Of a DNA stretch of 64,000 nucleotides, positions 25,031-33,433 are shown one piece after another. The first letter of the stretch is position 1. The number at the start of each line of letters is the position of its first letter. Under the pieces are notes generated by a model. That model was not told where the DNA came from. It saw only the letters and a program-made list of their open reading frames with translations, and made no database searches. This stretch comes from Gracilibacillus alcaliphilus (GTDB taxonomy: Bacteria; Bacillota; Bacilli; Bacillales; Amphibacillaceae). Both the position numbers and the translations under genes were made by a program. The DNA lies in contig NZ_JAFBFA010000001.1 of assembly GCF_016909015.1 (NCBI RefSeq), positions 186,001 through 250,000 on the forward strand, read 5' to 3'.

Positions 25031-26302
25031 TTGGACACAATAGAGCAAGCCATCGAAATGATTCACAGCGGTGAAGTGGAGCAGGCACTATTATTACTTA
25101 CTAATACAGCAAAGACGGCTGATATGGATAGTAAACTGGAAATTTCGCAAATTTTTATTGAATTAGGTAACCATGATCTGGCAGAGGACGTATTAGAGAC
25201 GATTCTTGCGATTGAGCCTGGGAATGGGGACGCCAAAATCATGCTGGCTGATATTATGACAGACAAAGAAGCTGATGAAAAAGCAATCGAACTGTTAAAT
25301 GAGATTGATGAGAATGATGCGAATTATCTCCAAGCCTTAGTGCAACTAGCCGATCTTTATCAAGCTCAGGGGCTGTTTGAAGTAGCAGAAAGAAAACTGC
25401 TTGTAGCCAAAAACATAGCACCTGATGAACCAATTATTGACTTTGCCCTAGGGGAGCTGTTGTTCTCGGCGGGAGAATATCACAAATCGATTGTTTACTA
25501 TGAGAATATTCGAAAGTTTACAGAAGAGTTTGCGAATGTAAATATTACTAGTCGATTGGCAGAGGCCTATGCATTAAATGGTGAATTCGAGACTTCTCTG
25601 GAATTTTATCAGGAATTGGATACAGAAGACCCGGAAACGCTATTCCGATATGGTTTCTTGGCTTATAAGTCGGAACGATATGAGATAGCAATTAAGGCAT
25701 GGGAAACACTGATAAATAATGAGTTGGAATATCCTTCGGTATATCTATACTTGGCCAAGGCTTATGAACAAGCAGGGTTAATGGAAGAAGCATACCAGAC
25801 CATTCAGACAGGGACAGAAATGGACTCACTCCATAAGGAAATGTGGCTGACAGCAGGGCAGATCGCGTTAAAGCGCGGACATTATCAAGAGGCTGTTGCC
25901 TATGTCAAACAAGCGATTGCTTTAGATAGTGAGTATCAAGATGCCTTATTATTTTTGGTGGAAGCTTATAAAGAACAGGGTGAGAATGAGGAAATTATCA
26001 GTCTGTTAACGGAAGATGTAGATATGGAACCATTGGACGGTATTTTCGTTTGGGAACTTGCTCAAGCATATAATGAAGAAGAAGCATTTAAAGAGGCATT
26101 AAATGCCTACCAAAATGCATACAATAAATTAAGTAAAGACGCTGATTTCTTAAAAGACTACGGATATTTTTTGATGGAAGAAGGTAGGACACAGGACGCC
26201 ATTCAAATCTTTGAAGAGTATTTACAGGTAGAACCTTCAGACTTCGATATTGCCCAAAATTTAGAACGACTTAAAGAACAACACGGTGATACTCTCTTTT
26301 AA
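25031..26302 (+). CDS. ypiA: Tetratricopeptide-repeat protein YpiA
   Basis: A 423-residue acidic protein, the same length as B. subtilis YpiA, made almost wholly of TPR-like helical pairs (for example AERKLLVAKNIAPDEP, EAVAYVKQAIALDSEYQDA, DAIQIFEEYLQVEPSD). TPR arrays bind other proteins, and there is no catalytic motif or signal peptide, so it is cytoplasmic. TTG start with GAGAGG 9 nt upstream. It is followed by ypiB as in B. subtilis. Confidence 0.85.
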   Translation: MDTIEQAIEMIHSGEVEQALLLLTNTAKTADMDSKLEISQIFIELGNHDLAEDVLETILAIEPGNGDAKIMLADIMTDKEADEKAIELLNEIDENDANYLQALVQLADLYQAQGLFEVAERKLLVAKNIAPDEPIIDFALGELLFSAGEYHKSIVYYENIRKFTEEFANVNITSRLAEAYALNGEFETSLEFYQELDTEDPETLFRYGFLAYKSERYEIAIKAWETLINNELEYPSVYLYLAKAYEQAGLMEEAYQTIQTGTEMDSLHKEMWLTAGQIALKRGHYQEAVAYVKQAIALDSEYQDALLFLVEAYKEQGENEEIISLLTEDVDMEPLDGIFVWELAQAYNEEEAFKEALNAYQNAYNKLSKDADFLKDYGYFLMEEGRTQDAIQIFEEYLQVEPSDFDIAQNLERLKEQHGDTLF

Positions 26303-26322
26303 AAATGGAGGGGATTAAAAAA

Positions 26323-26883
26323 TTGGAAACTTCTGTTCAAATAGAAGATAAAAAGGTGTTTATTGAATGGTTTTTAAGCAATTATCAACTGAAGAAACGT
26401 GAGAGTGTCTGGATTTTGAACTACTTACTGAATCATGAAGAACTTTTAAAACAAGTCCATTTTGTTCTGGAAGCTCGTTTTTGTCCAAGAGCCATGATCA
26501 TCTCGACACACTGTTCCAACGAGATAGCCTTTCGCTTTTACAAGAAGCATATCGTCACTACCGATGCGGATAAATCTTTTCACGATATTCGGTTACACTC
26601 AAAAGAACCAATGTATATTCAGTTGAATTTTAAGAATGTAAAGCAGTGTATTCCGTATATGAAGGTATTGGAAGATAACCCATTTATTCCAGATGATTAT
26701 TTCTTAACTGGTAATGATAAGAAATTGGTAGAGCGCTGGCTGGATTATTCTATCTATGAATACAAAAAGTCTGATTTATTACAAAAGATTAATCATGCCT
26801 TGGATGTGAAGGATCAGCAATCCTTTCAGCATTGGACCGAACAGCTGAAAGAACTAGAAGCAATTTATCAAAAACATAAATAA
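26323..26883 (+). CDS. ypiB: YpiB family protein (UPF0302)
   Basis: A 186-residue cytosolic protein of the YpiB family. The N-terminal part (FIEWFLSNYQLKKRESVWILNYL) and the C-terminal part (a helical tail) are conserved in Bacillaceae near qcrABC. The biochemical role is not established here. TTG at 26323 is preferred with GGAGGGG 9 nt upstream; ATG at 26305 lies before that SD. A terminator follows. Confidence 0.8.
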   Translation: METSVQIEDKKVFIEWFLSNYQLKKRESVWILNYLLNHEELLKQVHFVLEARFCPRAMIISTHCSNEIAFRFYKKHIVTTDADKSFHDIRLHSKEPMYIQLNFKNVKQCIPYMKVLEDNPFIPDDYFLTGNDKKLVERWLDYSIYEYKKSDLLQKINHALDVKDQQSFQHWTEQLKELEAIYQKHK

Positions 26884-26891
26884 ATGAAAAC

Positions 26892-26931
26892 GGCTTTTCG
26901 TCTTCATGCCTGGCGGAAGCCCTTGTTTTTT
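26892..26931 (+). terminator. Intrinsic terminator after ypiB
   Basis: A GGCTT/AAGCC stem with further TCG/CGG pairing, then CTTGTTTTTTG. Moderate strength. Confidence 0.65.
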
Positions 26932-26938
26932 GTTTTTA

Positions 26939-27173
26939 AGTGCGTGTTCAAAAAGTTCGATAAAAAGGACCATCATCGGTTAAGTTCGCAACGTCCTGGG
27001 ACTGCGGTTACTCGCCCCACCGAAACCATTTGTTGCAACACCAATACTAGCACATCTTGTGCGTCGAAAGTTCAAGGCGGCGCAGTCTTTGAGCAGATGG
27101 TCTTGCACGCCGGAAAAGCAAGCTAACGCAGAAATTCAACGTGTCATTTTTATTGGACTTTTTGAACAACCTC
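26939..27173 (+). repeat. Intergenic repeat, family A, full copy with inverted ends
   Basis: A 235-nt element bounded by AGTGCGTGTTCAAAAAGTT on the left and ACTTTTTGAACAACCTC on the right, which are imperfect inverted repeats (core GTTCAAAAAGT). It is flanked by TTTA on both sides. The same ends in reverse order bound 51958-52148. No transposase frame. Confidence 0.75.
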
Positions 27174-27202
27174 TTTAAGAAAAATACTTGGAGGGACTAG
27201 AC

Positions 27203-27667
27203 ATGCAATGGAAAAAGAAAGACTTGCAATTATTTTTTCAATCAAAATCATATATCGATACCTTAATTATTCCTGTCATACCAATAGAATTGGCGTCAGA
27301 AGCTAGTGCAGCCAAGCTTGCCGATCAAAAGAGAAGTATACAAATCATTTCAGATGAATTAGAACGGCAATTTATGGGAAGACTGTTCCTTAGTCCTAAC
27401 TATTCGTATATTTATAACCAGGATTATCAGCAAGGGATAGAATTACTCAATCAATGGACAAGCACATTATCCAATGAACATTTCAACCATATATTTTTCT
27501 TGACACATGATGTCAATTGGAAAAAGCATGAAAGTCAATTAAATGGCCAGCTAATCTGGCTTCCGACTACAACGATAGATGATTTTCAATCAGATTATGC
27601 CAAACAGTGGGTAGGAGATCAAGTCAATCAAGTCAGCGAACTGATTAGCAGCTATTGGAAAGCGTAA
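27203..27667 (+). CDS. ypiF: DUF2487 family protein YpiF
   Basis: A 154-residue soluble protein of the YpiF (DUF2487) family, found just upstream of qcrA in Bacillus. The pattern ends with WLPTTTIDDFQSDYAKQWV. Function unknown. ATG at 27203 has GGAGGGA 6 nt upstream. Unlike B. subtilis, about 380 nt containing a repeat separate it from qcrA. Confidence 0.78.
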   Translation: MQWKKKDLQLFFQSKSYIDTLIIPVIPIELASEASAAKLADQKRSIQIISDELERQFMGRLFLSPNYSYIYNQDYQQGIELLNQWTSTLSNEHFNHIFFLTHDVNWKKHESQLNGQLIWLPTTTIDDFQSDYAKQWVGDQVNQVSELISSYWKA

Positions 27668-27699
27668 GAAGCTAACTCCTTTCTATCGAAACTTCTTGA

Positions 27700-27843
27700 C
27701 ACAAAAACGTGCAACCTTTCAGCTCTGCTGAAAGGCGTGTGAATCTAAAGATTCACACGAATGAACCAACTAAGGAGAGCAACCACCGTTTTCATGGATA
27801 AGTGGGGTATGTCAGGACAGGATGGTTTTGAACACGCACTTAT
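27700..27843 (+). repeat. Intergenic repeat, family B, copy 1 (tandem hairpins)
   Basis: Two adjacent hairpins, CCTTTCAGC/GCTGAAAGG (27715-27735) and CGTGTGAATC/GATTCACACG (27736-27759), are followed by GAATGAACCAA. The right end is TTTTGAACACGCACT, the family A end in reverse. A second copy lies at 42901-42985. Confidence 0.65.
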
Positions 27844-28048
27844 ACAATAATTTCGTGTAAGCAGTTGAATAATTAAAGAATGAAGTGTCTTTTTTGTCGA
27901 ACAAGTGAAAATTATCTTATTCTGCAACAAAAAGATAGATTTTATTGACCATAGCCTCAGTTTGCGCTATCATAGTAATGTCCTAGTAATATAAGAGATT
28001 ATAATTTAAATCCGTGAAGTCGGAATAAGTAGTAGAGGGGGGTAAATA
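27844..28048 (+). other. Region before qcrA
   Basis: Contains TTGACC at 27955-27960, but no -10 at 16-18 nt. A promoter for qcrABC must lie here or upstream. I cannot place it. Confidence 0.3.
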
Positions 28049-28582
28049 ATGTCTGAGAAAAAGCAACAAGTTTCCCGCCGCCAATTTTTGAATTATACAT
28101 TAACTGGTGTTGGAGGCTTTATGGCAGCAGGGATGCTGGCACCAATGGTAAGATTTGCAATTGACCCAGTCTTACAAGCTACAGGTGCAAGCGATATGCA
28201 GCCAGTAATTGATGTATCTGAAATAACAGACGAACCACAAAAAGTCGACTGGACATTTGAACAAGTAGATGCTTGGTATACATCAGATACTACTAGAAGT
28301 GCATGGGTTTATAAAAATGCGAATGATGAGATTGTTGCATTATCACCTACTTGTAAACACTTGGGATGTGCGGTTAACTGGGCAGGTAATTCCGATTACC
28401 CTGATCAGTTCTTCTGCCCTTGTCACGATGGCCGTTATTATAAGAACGGTTTAAACGTCCCGAATACACCGCCTGGTGCTGCACTGGACTTATTTGAAAT
28501 GCAGGTAGAAGAGGGAACATTATACCTCGGAGATGTGAAAGAAAATCCGGTGACCAGTCCGGAGGAGGAAGGAGGAGCTTAA
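28049..28582 (+). CDS. qcrA: Menaquinol:cytochrome c reductase, Rieske iron-sulfur subunit
   Basis: The 2Fe-2S subunit of the bc complex. It has 177 residues. A twin-arginine start (SRRQFLNY, R10-R11) and a hydrophobic segment form an uncleaved anchor. The Rieske motifs are CKHLGC (C102, H104) and CPCH (C123, H126), with disulfide cysteines C107 and C125. First gene of the qcrABC operon; qcrB starts 3 nt after the stop. Strong SD GAGGGGGG before the ATG. Confidence 0.97.
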   Translation: MSEKKQQVSRRQFLNYTLTGVGGFMAAGMLAPMVRFAIDPVLQATGASDMQPVIDVSEITDEPQKVDWTFEQVDAWYTSDTTRSAWVYKNANDEIVALSPTCKHLGCAVNWAGNSDYPDQFFCPCHDGRYYKNGLNVPNTPPGAALDLFEMQVEEGTLYLGDVKENPVTSPEEEGGA

Positions 28583-28585
28583 TAG

Positions 28586-29260
28586 ATGCTACAGAAGATT
28601 TATGACTGGATCGATGACCGAGTGGATATAACTCCTTTATGGCGTGACATTGCTGATCACGAGGTGCCTGAACATGTTAACCCAGCCTATCATTTCTCAG
28701 CATTTGTTTATTGCTTCGGTGGTTTAACTTTTTTTGTCACTGTGATTCAAATCTTATCAGGAATGTTCTTAACGATGTACTATGTTCCAGATATCGAAAA
28801 TGCATGGCGTTCTGTTTATTACTTACAAACAGAAGTAGCACATGGACAAATTGTTCGAGGGATGCACCACTGGGGAGCTAGTGTAGTCATTGTAATGTTA
28901 TTCTTACATACTCTGCGTGTATTTTTCCAAGGTGCGTATAAGAAACCGCGTGAGCTTAATTGGATGGTTGGCGTACTGATCTTCTTCGTTATGCTTGCAT
29001 TGGGTTTAACAGGTTACTTATTACCATGGGATAATAAAGCATACTTTGCAACTGTAGTAACACTTGAAATTGCAGAAGGTGTGCCTTTTATTGGAGAAAT
29101 GGCAAAGACACTATTGAATGGTGACCCTTCCATTGTAGGTGCCCAAACATTAGCGAGATTCTTTGCAATTCACGTATTTTTCTTGCCGGCAGCATTGTTT
29201 GTGTTAATGGCAATCCACTTTATTATGATTCGTAAACAAGGTATTTCAGGTCCACTATAG
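28586..29260 (+). CDS. qcrB: Menaquinol:cytochrome c reductase, cytochrome b6 subunit
   Basis: The 224-residue membrane subunit, homologous to cytochrome b6, has four spans with paired haem-ligating histidines (RGMHHWGA and LHTLRV; AIHVFFLP and MAIHFIM). Cys43 in YCFGG corresponds to the cysteine that carries a covalent extra haem in b6f-type and Bacillus complexes. ATG with a GGAGGAGG-type SD inside the qcrA end. Confidence 0.97.
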   Translation: MLQKIYDWIDDRVDITPLWRDIADHEVPEHVNPAYHFSAFVYCFGGLTFFVTVIQILSGMFLTMYYVPDIENAWRSVYYLQTEVAHGQIVRGMHHWGASVVIVMLFLHTLRVFFQGAYKKPRELNWMVGVLIFFVMLALGLTGYLLPWDNKAYFATVVTLEIAEGVPFIGEMAKTLLNGDPSIVGAQTLARFFAIHVFFLPAALFVLMAIHFIMIRKQGISGPL

Positions 29261-29293
29261 GATGTAACAGCTACAGATAAAGGAGGGATAGCT

Positions 29294-30091
29294 TTGAAAC
29301 GAGGTAAAGGGATGAAGTTTGTCGGGGACTCTCGGATTACAGCTGACAAACAGAAGTTTATTCCAAAAGATTACTCAGAATACCCTGGTCGAACAGAGGC
29401 TTTCTGGCCAAACTTTCTTTTGAAAGAATGGTTAGTAGGTGCAGTGTTCTTAGTAGGTTTCTTATGTTTAACCATCGCCCACCCGGCACCCCTGGAAAAA
29501 ATGGCTGATCCGACAGATACATCTTATCTGCCATTGCCAGACTGGTACTTCCTATTTTTATACCAATTACTAAAGTATAAATTTGCTAGTGCCGAATTCT
29601 TTGTGCTTGGTGCTATTGTCATACCTGGTTTAGCTTTTGGCGGACTATTTCTGGCGCCATTCCTTGATAGAGGAAAAGAACGCCGTCCACATAAACGGCC
29701 AATCACAACAGGCTTAATGTTACTGGCCTTTGCAGCAGTATTCTGGTTAACCTATGAGGCTTCTGCACATGTTGATTGGGAAGAGAAAGCAGAAGCAAAT
29801 CAACCAGTATGGCCGGATGATCAGCCGTCCATTGAAATTGATGAGGCAGATCCGGGCTTTGCGGTCTATGAAGCTAACAGTTGTATTGACTGTCACGGCG
29901 GAGACTTAGCTGGCGGAGCAGCTGCACCGCCACTATTTGGAATGGATCATGATGTGGAAGAAATTAAGGATATTGCGGTAAATGGTATTGGTACAATGCC
30001 AGCCGGTCAATTCGAAGGTTCGGATGAAGAACTGCAACAATTAGCTGAATTTATTGCTTCGGTAAACGAGCAAGCAGCGGAAGAAGAATAA
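29294..30091 (+). CDS. qcrC: Menaquinol:cytochrome c reductase, subunit IV/cytochrome c fusion
   Basis: A 265-residue fusion typical of Bacillus. The N-terminal part resembles subunit IV of b6f with three membrane spans (DWYFLFLYQLLKY). The C-terminal part is a cytochrome c domain with CIDCH (C197, C200, H201) and a likely axial Met in GTMPAGQF. The fused haem domain passes electrons on to the oxidase. TTG start with AGGAGGGAT. A terminator closes the operon. Confidence 0.96.
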   Translation: MKRGKGMKFVGDSRITADKQKFIPKDYSEYPGRTEAFWPNFLLKEWLVGAVFLVGFLCLTIAHPAPLEKMADPTDTSYLPLPDWYFLFLYQLLKYKFASAEFFVLGAIVIPGLAFGGLFLAPFLDRGKERRPHKRPITTGLMLLAFAAVFWLTYEASAHVDWEEKAEANQPVWPDDQPSIEIDEADPGFAVYEANSCIDCHGGDLAGGAAAPPLFGMDHDVEEIKDIAVNGIGTMPAGQFEGSDEELQQLAEFIASVNEQAAEEE

Positions 30092-30096
30092 ACATA

Positions 30097-30130
30097 ACCC
30101 TCGCTCACCAAATACTGGGCGAGGGTTTTT
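30097..30130 (+). terminator. Intrinsic terminator after qcrC
   Basis: An 8-bp stem ACCCTCGC/GCGAGGGT with a 14-nt loop, then a T-run. Confidence 0.9.
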
Positions 30131-30311
30131 ATTGATAAAGTGAAATTTTCATCAGTAGTGCTTATAATTCCTGCTGATGTGCTGTGAAGCTTATTAGGGT
30201 TATATTCCATTAAAGATTATTTAAAGGCGTAGGATAGGGTTATATAGGCGTCTGACATTGCGTTATATGTAAAGTGAAATATTTGAAATATTGGAAGGAA
30301 GGGGTCAAGAA

Positions 30312-30896
30312 ATGATTCAGCGTATTCTATTTCATCCTTATGCCATTGCTTTGTTATTTATCGTTAATTTAGCTGGTACAATTTATGGGTATTATTGGTA
30401 CGGCTATCAATTAAAACAAACACCGCTCATCTTTTTGCCGTTTGTACCAGATAGTCCGACGGCAAGTTTATTCTTTACTTTGTTTTTGTTTTGTCTGCTG
30501 CTTAGAAAAACAGTACCAACGATTGAGGCACTAGCGTTTACAACATTGATTAAATATGGAGTTTGGGCGGTAGTGATGAACGTGTTGACTCTTATTGTCG
30601 AGGGAGAACTTAATTGGCAAGGGTATATGCTGATTGCTTCACACGGAGCTATGGCACTGCAAGCTGTTCTCTACCGCTCATTATACAGCTTTCGTTTGAA
30701 ACACTTAACGATTGCAGGTATATGGCTGTTACATAATGAAATTATCGACTATGTTTATGGAATGATGCCTGTTTATCGCAGTTTGGCAGATTATCAAGAA
30801 CATATTGGTTATTTCACCTTCTGGCTGTCCATAGCAGTCCTGTTACTAGCTTATCAAATGGTGGTGAAGAATCAGAAACAAAGCCAGCTGAATTAG
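30312..30896 (+). CDS. ypjA: DUF1405 family membrane protein YpjA
   Basis: A 194-residue integral membrane protein with about five to six spans. It fits YpjA (DUF1405) by the opening IYGYYWYGYQL, by the segment LIFLPFVPDSPTASLFF and by position after qcrC. Function unknown. ATG at 30312 follows AAGGAAGGGG. Confidence 0.82.
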   Translation: MIQRILFHPYAIALLFIVNLAGTIYGYYWYGYQLKQTPLIFLPFVPDSPTASLFFTLFLFCLLLRKTVPTIEALAFTTLIKYGVWAVVMNVLTLIVEGELNWQGYMLIASHGAMALQAVLYRSLYSFRLKHLTIAGIWLLHNEIIDYVYGMMPVYRSLADYQEHIGYFTFWLSIAVLLLAYQMVVKNQKQSQLN

Positions 30897-30940
30897 GTAT
30901 ATCCTTTGCTGCTCTCTCATACACTCTATAAAAGAATATT

Positions 30941-31066
30941 AGTGCGTGTTCAAAAAAGTCGCACCATCATGTGGCAATGCCGGCACTGGCACATCGTATG
31001 CATCTAGAATTCAAACTAACACAGAAATTTGATGTGTTATTTTTATTGGTCATTTTGTGCACGTTC
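30941..31066 (+). repeat. Intergenic repeat, family A, shortened copy
   Basis: It starts with AGTGCGTGTTCAAAAAAGTC and contains AACACAGAAATTTGATGTGTTATTTTTATTGG, near the equivalent block of 26939-27173. The middle part is deleted and the right end has decayed. It falls between ypjA and ypjB. Confidence 0.65.
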
Positions 31067-31087
31067 TATTAGAGAGAAGGATGAATG

Positions 31088-31759
31088 ATGAAGTATACAG
31101 CAACAATGTTATTCATAATACTCTCCCTTTTATTATTTTCAAATGTAGTATGGGCCAGTACTTTAAATATACAGCAGGTCGAACGGTATGTGCAGGAAGG
31201 AAAATATCAACCAGCGATAAAATTATTGCAAAGTGGGGTAACAGATTATCAGCCTGATCTGATCTGGCAGGAATATGTCGATCATTGTCTTGCTGTGCTT
31301 GAAGATGAAGAGGCTAGTCATGAAGAGAAGGAGCTGGCAACACAGCAGTTAGTTATATTAGCTGACAGCTTGGTTCGCGAATATGCACCATTATGGACGA
31401 CTTGGCAGCAAGAATTAGATAAGAAGGTATTGGAGATGTTAGATCAAGAACAGATAGCACCGGATGATATGACGCATATAGTCTATCAAATGGAAGTATT
31501 AGCACCTGTTGTAGAACTCCATTTAGAGGAGGAACAATTCCAAAGCTATCAAGAAGCGATTGCTTTGGTTCAGCAGAAGCGAGATACAATGGCTCATGAT
31601 GAGCTGGAAACCACATATCAGCATATTTCAGATATACACACAGCGACATTACAGCAAGCCAATGCTTCTTATACGAAATGGCTGGTGATGGTGATTATTA
31701 GCTTTTTTATCGCAAGCTTTACTTATGTAGCCATCGCCAAGTACCGGGCAAAAACATAA
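31088..31759 (+). CDS. ypjB: Sporulation protein YpjB
   Basis: A 223-residue protein with an N-terminal signal peptide (through about VVWAS), a helical extracytoplasmic region and a C-terminal membrane span (WLVMVIISFFIASFTYV). This layout matches YpjB, a sporulation-associated protein of unknown function. ATG 31088 has AGAAGG 7 nt upstream; ATG 31085 is also possible. Confidence 0.78.
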   Translation: MKYTATMLFIILSLLLFSNVVWASTLNIQQVERYVQEGKYQPAIKLLQSGVTDYQPDLIWQEYVDHCLAVLEDEEASHEEKELATQQLVILADSLVREYAPLWTTWQQELDKKVLEMLDQEQIAPDDMTHIVYQMEVLAPVVELHLEEEQFQSYQEAIALVQQKRDTMAHDELETTYQHISDIHTATLQQANASYTKWLVMVIISFFIASFTYVAIAKYRAKT

Positions 31760-31856
31760 CGTTTTTTACTTGCCAAATGGGGCGTGTATTCCATATGATG
31801 AAAGACAGGTGTAATCCTACATCTGTTTTTTTTATTTTGTCATTGGAGGAGATAGA

Positions 31857-32213
31857 ATGTATAATAAAGAAAGCATGGAGGCCATGCAGCAGCGAGTCGA
31901 CGATTATATATCCCAATTCAAAGAAGGTTACTTCTCACCACTGAGTATGTTAGCGCGCTTCACCGAGGAAATTGGAGAATTAGCTCGTGAGGTTAACCAT
32001 CACTACGGAGAGAAACCGAAGAAAAGCAATGAAGAAGAGAATTCGATAGAAGCTGAATTAGGAGATTTGTTGTTTGTCATGATCTGTTTTGCTAATTCAC
32101 AGAACATTCGTTTAGACGAAGCCTTTCAAAAAACAATGGAAAAAATAGAAACACGAGATAAAGATCGTTGGACAAAGATTGACAAACAGGAGGATAACGA
32201 TGGAGACAATTAA
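31857..32213 (+). CDS. ypjD: MazG-like nucleotide pyrophosphohydrolase YpjD
   Basis: A 118-residue MazG-fold protein. The metal-binding acidic residues are visible in FTEEIGELAREV and in ELGDLLFVMICFAN (the ExxE and ExxD pairs). The family hydrolyses NTP or dNTP to the monophosphate, and the exact substrate is unknown. SD GGAGGAG before the ATG. Its last 14 bases overlap dapB. Confidence 0.88.
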   Translation: MYNKESMEAMQQRVDDYISQFKEGYFSPLSMLARFTEEIGELAREVNHHYGEKPKKSNEEENSIEAELGDLLFVMICFANSQNIRLDEAFQKTMEKIETRDKDRWTKIDKQEDNDGDN

Positions 32214-33000
32214 AGTAATTGTGGCAGGTCCACGCGGAAAAATGGGCAGCGAAGCCTTACGCATGATTGAGAAAACAGACAACCTGGAATTAGTGGCATG
32301 TCTTGACCATAAATATGAAGGAGTGTCTATTCGTGAATTAGACGAACTGCCTAATTTGGACGCACGGATATATACAGATATAGAAGTATGTTTTCAGGAT
32401 GTTGATGCCGATGTACTCATTGATTTAACAACACCTGAATTTGGTTATTTACATACAAAAACAGCAATACAGTATGGTATTCGACCGGTAGTGGGAACAA
32501 CAGGATTCACAGATGACCAACTACAGGAGTTAACCGATTTGGCAGAAGAAAAAGAAATTGGGGTTATTATCGCCCCTAACTTTGCGCTGGGCGCCGTTTT
32601 GATGATGCAATTTTCTAAATGGGCAGCAAAATATTTTGCGGATGTTGAAATTATCGAGAAACACCATGACAATAAACTGGATGCACCTTCTGGAACAGCA
32701 ATCAAGACAGCCCAATTAATTCAGGAGGAACGTCAAGTGAAGCAGCAAGGGCATCCTAATGAAAAAGAAACGATTCCAGGTGCTCGAGGTGCCGATTTTG
32801 ACGGTATGCGAATTCACAGTATGCGTTTGCCAGGATTAGTGGCACATCAAGAAGTAGTCTTCGGCTCAGTAGGAGAAAATCTTACCATTAAACATGACTC
32901 TTTCCACCGGCAATCTTTTATGACTGGTGTTAAATTAGCTGTAGAACAAGCTGTGAAATTAGATACATTAGTGTACGGATTAGAGAATATTCTGGAGTAG
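32200..33000 (+). CDS. dapB: 4-hydroxy-tetrahydrodipicolinate reductase
   Basis: Lysine and diaminopimelate biosynthesis, which also feeds spore dipicolinate. The 266-residue protein has an N-terminal GPRGKMGSE dinucleotide-binding loop, the EKHHDNKLDAPSGTA catalytic motif and GTTGF. ATG at 32200 has CAGGAGGATAA upstream, inside the end of ypjD. Confidence 0.96.
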   Translation: METIKVIVAGPRGKMGSEALRMIEKTDNLELVACLDHKYEGVSIRELDELPNLDARIYTDIEVCFQDVDADVLIDLTTPEFGYLHTKTAIQYGIRPVVGTTGFTDDQLQELTDLAEEKEIGVIIAPNFALGAVLMMQFSKWAAKYFADVEIIEKHHDNKLDAPSGTAIKTAQLIQEERQVKQQGHPNEKETIPGARGADFDGMRIHSMRLPGLVAHQEVVFGSVGENLTIKHDSFHRQSFMTGVKLAVEQAVKLDTLVYGLENILE

Positions 33001-33011
33001 GAGTGGTGAGA

Positions 33012-33413
33012 ATGAAGATCGCATTGATCGCACACGATAAGAAGAAAGCAGATATGGTTAATTTTACAATTGCTTATAGCCATATCCTAGAGAAACATGA
33101 TTTGTTTGCGACAGGTACAACGGGAAAGAAGATCAGTGAAGCCACTGGACTGCCTGTACATCGTTTTCAATCCGGTCCATTAGGAGGAGATCAACAGATT
33201 GGCGCTAAAATAGCTGCCAATGAGATGGACTTGGTTATCTTTTTCCGAGATCCGTTGACAGCACAACCGCATGAGCCAGATATCAGTGCATTGATGCGTC
33301 TATGCGATGTCTATCAGATTCCACTAGTAACCAATACCGGCGGTGCAGAAGTCTTGATCAGAGCCCTTGATGCTGGTTTTTTTGACTGGCGTAATCTGTT
33401 GGAGGGAAAATAA
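33012..33413 (+). CDS. mgsA: Methylglyoxal synthase
   Basis: Converts dihydroxyacetone phosphate to methylglyoxal. The 133-residue protein has the family blocks ALIAHDKKKADMV, GTTGKKI, SGPLGGDQQIGAKIA and FFRDPLTAQPHEPDI (with catalytic Asp). ATG at 33012 follows GGAGTGGTGAG. bshA follows directly where B. subtilis has bshB1. Confidence 0.96.
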   Translation: MKIALIAHDKKKADMVNFTIAYSHILEKHDLFATGTTGKKISEATGLPVHRFQSGPLGGDQQIGAKIAANEMDLVIFFRDPLTAQPHEPDISALMRLCDVYQIPLVTNTGGAEVLIRALDAGFFDWRNLLEGK

Positions 33414-33433
33414 GATCATAAGTGGGGGATAAT

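Noticed and set aside
26884..27126. 80-codon open frame after ypiB
   Set aside because: It spans the ypiB terminator and most of a family A repeat.
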